From Tachypleus tridentatus (lineage: Eukaryota > Arthropoda > Merostomata > Xiphosura > Limulidae), in contig NC_134837.1 of the NCBI RefSeq assembly GCF_004210375.1, positions 169,425,310 through 169,489,309 of the forward strand: a stretch of 64,000 nucleotides of DNA, in the 5' to 3' direction. Positions 48,333 to 58,889 of the stretch are shown here, piece after piece (position 1 is the stretch's first letter; each line of letters begins with the position of its first letter). The notes beneath the pieces were generated by a model that was given only the letters and a program-made list of their open reading frames with translations, did not search any database and had not been told where the DNA came from. The position numbers and the translations under genes are program-made.

Positions 48333-48512
48333 GTGACCTTAACACTTTATAATGGGCCTAACACTCACAGTAAAAACCAGCTTCTAGCAAACTTGAAAAT
48401 ATGTGACTTTAACACTTTATAATGAGCCTAACACGTATGATAAGAATCAGCTGATATCGAATTTAATCGTAATTAGTGTTACTAATTAATAGCCTATAAT
48501 AGGCTTAACACC
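48333..48512 (+). repeat. 70-bp tandem repeat, about 2.5 units
   Basis: Units begin GTGACCTTAACACTTTATAA (48333) and GTGACTTTAACACTTTATAA (48403). A worn third begins near 48476. Each has a (G/A)GCCTAACAC core. A fourth, very worn unit may precede the array. Confidence 0.8.
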
Positions 48513-48518
48513 CGCCGG

Positions 48519-48641
48519 AATTTGTTTGTTTTAGCGCAAGAACTACTACATATTAGACTATCTGTACTTTGTCCACCATCGGGAATTGAACCTCGAATTT
48601 TAGCATTGAAAGTCCTTAAACTTAGCGTTGACTCATCGGTA
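48519..48641 (-). mobile_element. SINE family C copy, diverged
   Basis: CTATCTGTACTTTGTCCACC, GAATTGAACCTCGAATTTTA and GCATTGAAAGTCC mark an inverted copy. Confidence 0.75.
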
Positions 48642-48847
48642 CAAAACACGAGTTTACATCTTCAGTTTGTTTTGAAAACCATAAAGTCTCTCTCTAATAA
48701 TTTTCAAACTACACATAAAGTTTTACATAAAGTAATTTCGTGTTTTAAGGAAACTGTTACTGAGTTTTTGTATTAATATTGTTTGAAAACGCTGTTTTGA
48801 TTGTTGCTTGTAAGTTAACACACGTAATTATAATTTATAATAAGTTT

Positions 48848-48977
48848 GTGGGTTTCTTTGTTTGTTTATTAGTAAACACAAAGCTACATAATATTTTATC
48901 TGCGCTCTGTCCTTTGCGTGTATTGAAATTCGCGTTTTAGCATTAGAAACCGTTACTCTTACTTCTGAACCAGTGGA
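48848..48977 (-). mobile_element. SINE family C copy, diverged
   Basis: AAACACAAAGCTACATAA, ATCTGCGCTCTGTCC and GCGTTTTAGCATTAG in inverted order. Confidence 0.7.
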
Positions 48978-49012
48978 TGGGGAAGCAGGACTATAATTCT
49001 CAGGTTCTGTGG

Positions 49013-49287
49013 GTCCGGCATGGTCAGGTGGGTTAAGGCGTGCGACTCGTAATCTGAGGGTCGCGGGTTCGAATCCCCGTCGCGCCAAACATGCTCACCC
49101 TTTCAGCAGTGGGGGCGTTATAATGTGACGGTCAATCCCACTATTCGTTGGTAAAAGAGTAGCCCAAGAGTTGACGGTGGGTGGTGATGACTATCTGCCT
49201 TCCCTCTAGCCTTACACTGCTGAATTAAGGACGGCTAGCGCAGATAGCCCTCGAGTAGCTTTGTGCGAAATTCAAATACAAAACAAA
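49013..49287 (+). mobile_element. SINE family A, full length, near consensus
   Basis: The best-preserved copy in the window: head TCCGGCATGGTCAGGTGGG, anticodon loop CTCGTAA, B box GGTTCGAATCC, 3' end TTTGTGCGAAATTCAAA. The perfect 13-bp duplication TCAGGTTCTGTGG (49000-49012, 49288-49300) marks a recent insertion. Confidence 0.96.
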
Positions 49288-49324
49288 TCAGGTTCTGTGG
49301 TTCGGGCCCCATTACTGCTTAACA

Positions 49325-49525
49325 AAGCACAATAAACTACGGTCTGCACTTACAAGTTAGAAGTGTGACAGCCAAATTCCGCTATTCAGTGTAACAAGTG
49401 TAGTTCAAAAGTTGCCGGTGAGTGATGTTGATTAGCTACTTCTTGTTTATCACTTCAAAGTTAGGGTTAACAAGTGCAGTTGGACCTCATGTAGGTTTAC
49501 GCAAAAGTCAACAACATAAACGAAG
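49325..49525 (+). mobile_element. SINE family A, very old copy
   Basis: Faint but ordered matches to the family A body (AGTGTGACAGCCAAATTCC, TGTAGTTCAAAAGTTG, GGTGAGTGATGTTGATTAGC) and 3' end (TAGGTTTACGCAAAAGTC). Confidence 0.6.
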
Positions 49526-51547
49526 AAAAAGAAACAATCATATGTTTTTTTTTTAATTTTTGTACACGTGTATTGTATGTGCTGCTTAAGAGCGCTCCGC
49601 ACATTTTGGAAAGGATGCCTCGAATTATTACAGTGGGTTAACGGTTTCGTGTTCCCTTATCTTCAATACTACCAAATACTCAGCATTTCACACTTAAATA
49701 CCTAGATGCAAATCTCATCATCCTAAGTGTATTATACATTTCAAAAACACATCCACCATATGTTAGTTCAGTCTTTATTTTTTATTCTGCATGCTTGCAT
49801 GTTAGCGTATAATGTCATAGGTCTATTATGGTTAGTCACACAGGACCGGATACTAAGCTACACACACACACACACACACATGCGCATTTCAGCTTGTAAT
49901 GCACATCTCGCTAAAATGTATGAATGTCAGCGAGTTTTGTAAAACTTTGACATAGCCTAGAGTAGGATATCATAAGTTAGAAAATGTAACGCTTTTATTT
50001 ACAAAATGAATAGTGTAGAATATGTACTTACAAGTGTTTATATTTCGATTTAAAACATTATAATTCTCAATAATTTTAAGGTGTGAACAGGAAGGTTGTA
50101 TTTTTTCTTATATGAATACCATTTTATTTATAATATTAATATCATGAATGTATTATGGTAGCAAACGTTTCTATTCAGAACATATATTTCACTATATATA
50201 TATATATAGATCTTTTAAAATTTAAATCTATCAGTCCGGTTTAGTTTATGTATCGAGTTTTTGAAAGAATTACGCCAAATTGCCTTTTTACCAAATTCTG
50301 GACGAACATTTAGGGAGGTAAACCCTGTTTAAAGTTTGAGTGATTTTAAAAGGGTCTTGTGGTTTTTGTTTGAAATTCTTCTCTCTAAATTTTGACTGAA
50401 TTTGAACAATTGAGAAGTGACTAAGTGAAGGTTAGTTGATTTTTAATTGATCTAGTATATTCTATCTTAACTTTCTTTTCCAAAATTACGGATTGTATTT
50501 AGACAAATAGTTAAAGAAATAACAGGCCTGGTTAAAGTATGGACGATTTAAAATAGTTTAATGGTTATTATCTCAAATGTATGGCAATCTTTGGTTGCCT
50601 TTGGACGAAATGCTAAGGAGATGCATTTTATGAAGAGTTATGAAGTTATGAAGAGTATAATAGCTGGTATTTTTGCTCGGTATTCGGCAATATTTGCAAC
50701 ATCATTTATAAAAAAAACACCATTTAAAGTTTGTACAGATGTTAAAGGATTTGTTTGTTACAATCGGATTAAAGTGTGTCGAGAAGTCCCCAAACAAATT
50801 TTCATTTAACAATATGTGAAACTTTTATGGCAGGCTTAGCTCAGCGAGCTGCGTAAACTCGTAAATTAAACTATCTAAGAATATTACTAGAATAATTTAA
50901 ATAGATCAGTAGTTCTAATCACTTCAGAAGCTATCCAATTGAGCAAAATAAAGACATAAAGATATATAAAGTAAGTACTATGTGCCTGAATGCTACTTAT
51001 ATATTTTTATCTGTGTTTCGAGGAGAATGCACTGCTTATTTTGATAACACCAAATAACGTTTGTCGAATAAACCACATAACGTCCTTAACACAATCCGAT
51101 ACTGCGTTAGACAGACACCGTGACACCGGCGTTAGAGCAAAAAACCTCAGTTAAAGAATACCGAAAAGAACCACGTTAACGCGATTTTTCTCCTCCCTAT
51201 AGAAGATTCCTAGAGAGAGAGAACAACCACTAGGAGAGAAGGCTTACTCGTTAAGATTTTTATATGGAGCGTTGTGATTGGACGCCCGTAGTTAAGTGAG
51301 CACGAACTTTTAGCTACGTATGCTCAGTAGATGATAATAGGTTGGGCTTATTTTGCAGTGTTGCCAAGCTCAATGGTCAGTTGTACCTAAAGTACAGTAT
51401 CACTCTTGAGGAATAAGAGTATCTCCGGTTAATTATATGTGATTGACCACGCTGTAGCGGTAAGCTTTAAACATATTCTTGTTTGGTGGTTTTGTGAAAA
51501 GATTCCTACACAGTGGCTGTGTGTTAGCATCTTTTGGTTTTAGCGTT
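49526..51547. other. Upstream region of the PTB-domain gene
   Basis: A CA run lies at about 49858-49882. No supported ORF. From about 51,100 the sequence is richer in GC and CpG, and an inverted CCAAT (GATTGG) lies near 51,276. An acceptor-like TTTTGGTTTTAG lies directly before the ATG (ending 51543), and a donor-like GCG/GTAAGC near 51459. A noncoding first exon upstream is therefore possible. An in-frame TAA at 51461-51463 closes the frame upstream of the ATG. Confidence 0.45.
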
Positions 51548-53170
51548 ATGGCTTTTGGTGGAGAAAAAAAGAAAGACGTAAGCAAACAATCGTACTATGT
51601 GTGGTTTCTAGGAGCTAAGGAGAGCAAAGGATTGAATGGGGGACAGGACATTCGTCCCGTCCTTAGCGAACTTCTGGAGAAGGAACGGGAACTGGAGCCA
51701 GTGAAAGTAACTCTCCAGGTTAGCAACAAAGGTCTTAAGATTATACAGAACGTTTCAAGGAAAAATAACGGAGAAAAGACTGGATCGAAAAAGCTTTTTA
51801 TTCCTAGGCAAGCCATTGCAAGTGTGACTCAAGAATCGACTCCACACGATGATGTCGTGTGTGTTATTCTTGTAATAGACAATGCACTGATGAAGTGTTT
51901 AATCCATTTGTACGCCTATAGATGTGATAGCATCGAAACGGCCACGACGCTAAGAAACCAAATCACATTTCTAATAGACAGGATGGAAAACCAGAAAATG
52001 TTGGGAGAGAATGAAACGTACTTGAAAGCCAGGGGTATTATTTTCCCTCGTAGAAAACTGAGCTCTGACGGCCACAGTACAAGGACCGATGATTCCGACC
52101 AAAGTGATGACTTCTTCAGCTCGGATCGCGATGTGCTTGGTAGGAGCAGAGAAAATACCGCTAGTCTGTTTGATTCTGTAGCAGCCGAATTGCGTGAAAA
52201 ATTAAACAGTCGTAACACTTGTCCTATTTTACTCCCCCCAAAAGATTACGATACGGTGTCAAGGAAGCAGGGTAAGCTACAGGGGATCGAGGAAAGACGA
52301 AGCACAAATTCTCACGTGGTTGGAATAAACCAGAGATTAAAAAATGATCTAATGACAAAAGGACAAACAAGAGAGTCGGATTCCAGTGGGAAATCGAGGG
52401 AAATTCACAAAGCACTTAGCCTTTCAATACCCACAAAGACGTTTCTTCTAGAGAACAGAGGGATCGATCCATGTACAAGTTCAGATGAAGACGTTTGGCC
52501 ATCAGAAGATAATGAACTGGATATACTGCACTGTAAAGAAGGAATCCCACTACGACATTTAAAACAACAATCATGTTCATCTCATTCAACTTCCATGGCG
52601 TCCCAAGCCATATTACCCACACCTTTAAAGAACAGTGTTGCTCAGGAAACTTCTACGGATGACTGGTACAACAGGTTTCAAAAACCTATAGGCTCCTTGG
52701 ACAAAACAAAGCCAAGCCAGGTAGCGTGTCCCTTTAAAAAATATAAGAATGCTTTACAAGACGAATTTGACATCACCACGCCATTTTCTTACCATATACC
52801 CCAAAGTGCAGAACATTCCATGTTGTTAAGTAAAAGTGAAATGAAACCCGAACTACGATTAGTCCACAGACAAAGAAATGCAGCTTTGCCTTTATTAAGG
52901 AATAATGAGCAGAGATACACATCTCTGGTGTCAAATGTAGTAAAAAATCACCATTCCAATTCTGTTCCTGGAGGTTTTGATTCCTATTGTGACTTTTCCA
53001 ATAATAAATACCACTTGCAGGCCCGAAATGAAGATAACCACCCATCATCTTCAGCTTGTTCTATTGGTCAAGGATACCACCGTGACCAAAGCTGTTTTAG
53101 AGATATGCATTCGCTCCATCCTGAACGTTACCCAATTAAAAAACCTAGTTTCTCTGACTTGAATGTTTAA
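51548..53170 (+). CDS. PTB/PID-like domain protein (540 residues to the first stop)
   Basis: PTB domains bind NPxY-type peptides or phosphoinositides in cytosolic adaptor proteins; the ligand here is unknown. I chose the ATG at 51548 (G at -3 and +4); upstream of it only non-ATG codons precede an in-frame stop. Residues about 12-153 form the domain: YYVWFLGAKE strand, a helix (VLSELLEKERE), KVTLQVSNKGLKII, a basic loop, KLFIPRQAIASVTQ, HDDVVCVILVI, CLIHLYAYRCDS and the closing helix (ETATTLRNQITFLID). The remaining 380 residues are polar and Ser/Asp-rich, with acidic clusters (TDDSDQSDDFFSSDRD), probably disordered. All of it lies in one large exon. CpG is abundant, unlike in the EPRS copy. 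I do not recognise the family by name; it resembles an uncharacterised arthropod PTB protein more than Numb, GULP or FAM43. The TAA at 53168 is followed by 52 open, protein-like codons in the same frame (separate entry), so the C-terminus may be cut short or extended by readthrough. Confidence 0.8.
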   Translation: MAFGGEKKKDVSKQSYYVWFLGAKESKGLNGGQDIRPVLSELLEKERELEPVKVTLQVSNKGLKIIQNVSRKNNGEKTGSKKLFIPRQAIASVTQESTPHDDVVCVILVIDNALMKCLIHLYAYRCDSIETATTLRNQITFLIDRMENQKMLGENETYLKARGIIFPRRKLSSDGHSTRTDDSDQSDDFFSSDRDVLGRSRENTASLFDSVAAELREKLNSRNTCPILLPPKDYDTVSRKQGKLQGIEERRSTNSHVVGINQRLKNDLMTKGQTRESDSSGKSREIHKALSLSIPTKTFLLENRGIDPCTSSDEDVWPSEDNELDILHCKEGIPLRHLKQQSCSSHSTSMASQAILPTPLKNSVAQETSTDDWYNRFQKPIGSLDKTKPSQVACPFKKYKNALQDEFDITTPFSYHIPQSAEHSMLLSKSEMKPELRLVHRQRNAALPLLRNNEQRYTSLVSNVVKNHHSNSVPGGFDSYCDFSNNKYHLQARNEDNHPSSSACSIGQGYHRDQSCFRDMHSLHPERYPIKKPSFSDLNV

Positions 53171-53329
53171 AATAAAAGTTCAAGACAATCAATTGAGCGT
53201 TACGTTGAAAAGATTCGCAAGCCAGAGTACCCACTTGAAGATAAGCAAAAATCTGGATGTTTTGATAATCTAATTGACTCTTTAGAATATCGAAAAGGTG
53301 TTGCTGAATTCACATATTTTAAAAGATAG
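53171..53329 (+). other. In-frame extension beyond the PTB-gene stop
   Basis: It continues the same frame after TAA for 52 codons to a TAG (53327-53329). Its content is like that of a folded C-terminus (SIERYVEKIRKPEYP, then CFDNLIDSLEYRKG), quite unlike 3' UTR sequence translated by chance. It is either the former C-terminus cut off by a nonsense change, or a readthrough extension. An AATAAA overlaps its first codons by chance of sequence. Confidence 0.55.
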
Positions 53330-53599
53330 TTCTTCCAAGTTTATAAGGTGAATATATTAAACTTATTGTATATCCACATACTAGCTCAATGGTTATGAAA
53401 ATATAGTATATATATTTGCATAATACTTATTTTAAAGATGAAAATTGTATGGCAATTAGAAAAGCAAGATGCTACAGAAAAGGGAACTAGAGCCTTATAT
53501 TAATCAGTATGAAGATAGTATATTTTACGTCAAGCTTCACTTGAACTCATAACTTACTTTTCAACAACAGTGAAATGTAAGGTCATGCCCGTTTTTCTG

Positions 53600-53609
53600 A
53601 ATAAATAAA
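53600..53609 (+). terminator. Candidate polyadenylation signal of the PTB gene
   Basis: Overlapping AATAAATAAA about 270 bases after the second in-frame stop, followed by T-rich sequence. Confidence 0.5.
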
Positions 53610-54246
53610 ATTGTTTATATTTAGTCAACAGAAGGGTTGTAGGTTGATCTTTAAACACATTTTATTTTGGAATGTAATAAGCGTGGATCGTCATTTCTCT
53701 ACAGGCACTTTTGGGATATTATAAAGATATTTTATATTATTATATTTTTAAAAGATTCAGAAACCTATTATAAGATACTCTAAAATAACTTACGATGTGT
53801 TTAGTCTTGTCATAATGCAAAAAAGAAAAGAAAGAGCAAAGTAAAAGTTCTAAGATGATGTGTGTTCCGTAAGTTACATTTAGGTACAAGCATATTGGGC
53901 TCTTTCTCTTACAAAAGTGGAACATTTTATTGTTATATTGTTAATATTCGATATTTTCAGTTTTAGTTTAACCTTGAAACTCTGTCTAAACTAAAATTAA
54001 AGAAACATTCAGACATAGGCATGTCAACTATTTTGATTCAAAATAGAATTAATTTTTCAAAATAAAAATTAAAAAAAGGGACAACACCGGCCAGATATTT
54101 CTATCCGATTGTTCAATACAAGCTGATTGTTTCGTACAGGACATCTACAGACTGGTTATTTTAAATATTATAGGCTGTAGTTTGTTTAGTTGACAGGGTT
54201 GCAGTCTAATCTTAATTTTTAACAATACAGGAATCAAGAAAAACGT
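53610..54246. other. Intergenic, nothing recognised
   Basis: AT-rich downstream sequence. Confidence 0.55.
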
Positions 54247-54259
54247 TTGTTTTATTTGA

Positions 54260-54370
54260 GTGTGTTTGTGTGTTTTTCATATAGCAAAGCCACAAAGGGC
54301 TATCTGCTCAGCCCACCGAGGGGAATCGAACCCCTGATTTTAGCGTTGTAAATCCGGAGACATACCGCTG
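54260..54370 (-). mobile_element. SINE family B copy
   Basis: Inverted near-consensus copy. The perfect 13-bp duplication TTGTTTTATTTGA (54247-54259, 54371-54383) marks a recent insertion. Confidence 0.95.
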
Positions 54371-54488
54371 TTGTTTTATTTGAAGTTAATTTCATTTGAA
54401 ATACAGTAAATATGTACTTAAATACTATGGTAACAACAGCAGTTTTAGGTATAATCTGAGTTTAAATGGTACATTATATCACTTACTA

Positions 54489-54649
54489 TTTATCTCACAG
54501 TCAACAGCTACACAGTACAGTGGTCCTGTGTACATGTACATAAAATGTTTACTCAAAGTCGTATTATGGTAGTACAGTGTATGCGTACCTAAACTGTTTA
54601 CTCACAGTCACCAGCTACACAATACCATAAAACAGTATGTGGGTACTGT
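54489..54649 (+). repeat. Tandem repeat, three diverged units of about 50-58 bp
   Basis: Units start TTTATCTCACAGTCAACAGC (54489), TTTACTCAAAGTC (about 54547) and TTTACTCACAGTCACCAGC (54597). They share ACAGT..GT.C.T internal blocks. Confidence 0.7.
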
Positions 54650-56432
54650 TAAATATTAGAATTTCAAATAGCCTGAAACTGAGTTAAATGATAATTTAGA
54701 TTTTTATGTTAAATAAATGTCGATATATATCCAATTTATGATACTTGCCAACAAGATTGTCACACACAGTTTACTTTTTTAATACAAAAACATTTTAATA
54801 CGGCAATAATAACACAATTTACAATAATGGTTATTACAAATAATGATCTATGTACAAAAGTTTAACAAACTTACAAGTAAGATTGAGTCTTTTTTTCTGG
54901 TATGGAACTTCTTGATGTCTCATCGAGGGTCCACGATAAGTGAGTTAATTTCTAGTGGGTGTAGGAACATTTCATTGAACAGGGGGCTGCTAGCTTTGCG
55001 TTCTTTTAAATTTACGAACCACAAGCTGAATTATTCCACCACTGAAATTATACAACATTTTCGTAAAAGTGTTAATGTACAGGTATGAATGAGCTGAAGT
55101 CAATGTTTTGTAACATTCGAAATTTATGAACACTGCTGGTCAAATATCTGAAATTAATAAATGTTTATCACAATTATAGCTTCCGCGGTTTACAGTATAC
55201 CAACTACAGCAAACCAATAATATACACTATCTCTTAGCGCATCACACTGGTTACATATTTAAGCATGAGGAGAATTTTCTGAAATTTGGGCGTACGCAAC
55301 AATATAGACAATATACTAGTATTTACATATATTTATATATTGTTGATTGTTATACTCGAAATCTTCTACAACTTTAGTAAATAGACATGAATTTCGAAAT
55401 ACACATTTGACAGCATAAATTTTGTACACTTCTTAATATAAATACTACATACAAATAATTTTATTATGCTGATGGTTCGTTTCTTGGAAGTCATAGATAA
55501 AAAAAAGTATTGTATATGCGGTTTCATTTTATAAAACAAAGATGTCTGAGGCTTATACGTCATACAAAACGTCGAACGTAACATGATGTGCTTATTTATG
55601 AATACTTATTTCAGTGACAAAAACACATTGGTTTATGCTATATTCACTATTTATTATCATTAAAAATATTAGGATAAATATATATTTAAAAAATGTTGTT
55701 ATCTACAGACACGTGGAAATGTACGTAAATAGTATAGAGGTCGCTCAAACGTTGGTCCGTCAATGACTGATTGTTTAGTCGGTCCCTAAATTGAAACATC
55801 TGAAGCCATTGTTGGAAACACGCATTCTGTGGCGTACAATTGTATGTGAATAATACAGGTAATATTTACATATTTCAAAAGCTTTCTTGTGTTGAGCCTA
55901 AAATGTAAGTACTATAAAAGGCAAAGTTGATTAACGATTTTATGTCGATATGTACTATTTACGTACACGTTGAAGAAATTATACAGGTGCACTTTTATCG
56001 TTGTAATATTGTACAGGACTGCACTTACCGTGATTTGCATGTATTTACGCAGGAAATAAAAAACAAAAAAGAAATAAATTAACGTTTTAAAGACGGATTT
56101 GTATCCTTATCTACACATGCTTCTGCAAACATAACACAATTACTTTTGACATTTTAAAGTTTCAAACAATGGCCTATTCTTTGATCTTTTTCCCATACAA
56201 TCCTGAAGAAGCAATACAGATGCTGTTAAAGTTTCCATAATTAGGAATGATATATGTCATAGAAATGGAGTTATCGATTTTTATTCCAAATATTAACTCG
56301 AGTTATTCTATTATTTTTATTAGTCTTGTCTGTGTAGCGTGAATTATGTCACTTTTGTTAAGTATAGTTTATAAAGATAACATTTAACATCATTTATTAA
56401 TATAAACACAATTCAAACTACATTTTTAAGAG
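54650..56432. other. Repeat-free noncoding stretch
   Basis: 1.8 kb without a SINE or supported ORF and with ordinary CpG. It could be a long 3' UTR or a regulatory stretch, but nothing in the sequence decides this. Confidence 0.45.
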
Positions 56433-56630
56433 TGGTTTATTTGTTTATGTTTTTTAATTTCTCGTTATCCGTCCCTAATTAACATTGAAAGACAAGAGGG
56501 AGGACAGCTAGTCATCATCACCTACTGCCAACTCTTTTACCAACGAATAATGGGATTAACCATAACATTATAACACTCAACCTACGACCCACAGATCTCG
56601 AGTCAAGCTCTCTAAACATGTGGCCACGTT
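56433..56630 (-). mobile_element. SINE family A, old and shortened
   Basis: CCGTCCCTAATTAACATTG, GACAGCTAGTCATCATCACC, CTTTTACCAACGAATAATGG and a worn head. Confidence 0.82.
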
Positions 56631-57078
56631 AGCTTCAAGAGTGGTTATTGTCGCTCTCTTTATTTTCATCACTGAATGCGTTATGCTGTATAAATTGATG
56701 AATGGAAATGAACTGCGCATAAGACTTAATGTTTTAGTTATAACATTATTCACCAGTTACTTACGGGTTATTTTTTTTAACTATAACTGCTATTTTTCGT
56801 TCATACAGCTCGTGGAGACAATTTCTTTCAAGAACAAGTCATCATTCGAGTTCTTATATTTGAGTTTGCACTATATTAAAGTCTAAATGTATATTTTGAT
56901 CATTCTCTAGTCTTTACTTGATGGTTCAAAGGTAGCAACAGGAATGATTCAAAAAACAGCAGTACGTCTGTAGAAACTATGAATACAATTATTATAATTA
57001 TGCACCAAACTGGGGAAAGTGATAATTTCAAAGAAGAGTTATGTTTATCTATCAAAATAAGAAGACATCCTACTATAA
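56631..57078. other. Intergenic, nothing recognised
   Basis: AT-rich. Confidence 0.55.
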
Positions 57079-57189
57079 TTGCCTCTCTCCATAAGTATTC
57101 GGATTTACAATGCTAAAATCAGGGGCTCAGTTCTCCTCGCTGGACACAGCAGATATCCCATTGACGCTTTGCTATGAGAAAAACACACA
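57079..57189 (+). mobile_element. SINE family B copy
   Basis: CGGATTTACAATGCTAAAAT, CAGGGGCTCAGTTCTCC and GCTTTGCTATGAGAAAAACA. Confidence 0.83.
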
Positions 57190-57597
57190 TATCTGCTATA
57201 ATTCGAGAGAAGTTTGTTTTTTCCTCCAACTCGTCCTAGGTTTTTGCATTTGAACTTGTCAAATATGGTTTAATCAAATGGGAATGATTCTTGATGTGTC
57301 AAAAAGAACTTATTTTTTAAACGTATAGATTTCAGAGCTCTAGTGACTAAATATAGTTCAATCAGTAAGGGTAGCCATTAGAGATAATGATAGAATTTCT
57401 CCACTTTCTTCTTTCATTATGTGGGCTATTCATGTAGTCTATGTATTTCAATTGTTACTGGCATATTTAGAACAAAGAAAAACATTATTTATATTTATAA
57501 CTAGTAAATAATTAATTTTGGAACTGCATTGCATTTACACATTCCATTAATGATTTGAGGGATTTATTTATCATATATGGCTTATACATATTGTATT

Positions 57598-57935
57598 GAC
57601 CCGATTATGGAGTGATCTCAAATATAAGGCGATCTTCATTTTCAGAAACCATGGGAAAGAAAACATGGAGTGTCATAACGTCCTTTTGGTTTAGGTTTGT
57701 AAAATCAATACTATGACTGAAAAGTCTGCAGGCTGATTAGTTGCAAGAATTAAGGATCATCTTGAGCGAACATGTGGCCGGCGTGCATGCGTAGACGAAT
57801 GCTATCTAGATATTTAGGAAAGTGACAGGCTAGAGTTGAGAGAAAGGGCCAGTGGTCGGCCGCGATTATAAGACGATTTTGAATTTTACAGCTTAATTAT
57901 TAATAAAAAATATCGCCTTATAATAGGAGCAGTAC
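57598..57935. mobile_element. DNA-transposon-like repeat with inverted ATAAGGCGAT motifs
   Basis: AAATATAAGGCGATC near 57623-57637 is mirrored by ATCGCCTTATAAT near 57914-57926. Related copies lie at 57606-57618 (GATTATGGAGTGAT) and near 57862 (ATTATAAGACGAT). The interior has a GC-rich patch and no ORF. It looks like a small non-autonomous element; the superfamily and exact ends are not resolved. Confidence 0.45.
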
Positions 57936-58185
57936 AGCACTTTTAAGATAGTAAAATTTATGTCAAGTAAGATGATTTTGTTTATTAATTTTGATAAAAC
58001 AAAACTAGCATAGAAAATAAAATGTTTTTAAACAATAAAGCCCAGTGGACATGAATAATATAATTGTATTCTTATGTGCTTTCAACTTCTTTATTAATTA
58101 ATTCTCACTGTTCAAAAAGAGACTTCATAAACCTCTCACTGTACATCGCAAGAGTACATGTACTTGTTCGTGTGTTTTCAACACG

Positions 58186-58310
58186 TTTGTTTGTTACTAG
58201 GCGCAAAGCTACATTATAGGCTATCTCTGCTGTGTCTAACACTAGTACATTGGCAATACTCGGATTTTAGAGGTATGTGCCCTCGGACTTGTTGCTGAGC
58301 TGTTAGAGAG
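58186..58310 (-). mobile_element. SINE family C copy, diverged
   Basis: TTACTAGGCGCAAAGCTACA, GGCTATCTCTGCTGTGTC and a worn head. Confidence 0.65.
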
Positions 58311-58617
58311 TTTTTTAACGTTAAATGTTCCCTTCCCTCCAACTTTTCAAAATACAAATCTTTCTTAGTTAATAATAAAAACCAAAATGTATAAAGGCAC
58401 CTTTAAGCTTAAATACAAAAATATTTCTTGGCAAAATGACAAACCAATAGTAATATAGCGCCGCCATACAACTTTAATAACAATGTTACGAAAAATATTA
58501 ATGGACGAAAGTTTTAAAATTATTTTTGAATAGATCTGATATAAAGAATAACTGCAACTCTTCAAACGTTTATCATTAGTCATAATTTCCTTATATTAAC
58601 TTCTATTTTCTTTTCCA

Positions 58618-58683
58618 GTGAAAATTGATGTGGATACGTTTTATCTGAGTATTAAAAATTTCGTGAAGGCATACATTGATTAA
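58618..58683 (+). other. Candidate terminal coding exon (unproven)
   Basis: A strong acceptor (TCTATTTTCTTTTCCAG, ending 58618) is followed by 20 open codons reading KIDVDTFYLSIKNFVKAYID and a TAA. AATAAA follows near 58748. No upstream partner exon or protein family could be recognised, so it may be chance. Confidence 0.2.
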
Positions 58684-58889
58684 TTGACACCGACTGACAT
58701 TCTTTTCTTTTTTATCTTTATAGTATGTGTTTTTTTTTTCTTCTGGAAAATAAACTAGTTCTATAGTTATATATATGTATATGAGGGTTTGCAATTATAA
58801 ACTGTGGCATTTAATTTTCCAAGTAGTCCACCTGCCAAGAAATGATTTCTTTTTCACTTTTTGTGTCTTTTTAATGTTCTTATTTTGAG

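Noticed and set aside
49028-49083. tRNA-Thr gene
   Set aside because: The tRNA-like head has intact A and B boxes but is fused to the family A SINE body and flanked by a target duplication. It is a SINE promoter, not a tRNA gene.
48828-49088. 86-residue ORF with RRGFEPATLRLRV
   Set aside because: It is translated from SINE family A sequence; such peptides are a common artefact of tRNA-headed SINEs.
51479-51547. Longer N-terminus (23 extra residues) for the PTB protein
   Set aside because: That frame opens at TTG, not ATG, and an in-frame TAA lies at 51461-51463. The first ATG with a good context is 51548.
54843-55088. 81-residue ORF downstream of the PTB gene
   Set aside because: No resemblance to known domains. 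One open frame of this size is expected in a repeat-free stretch of this length.
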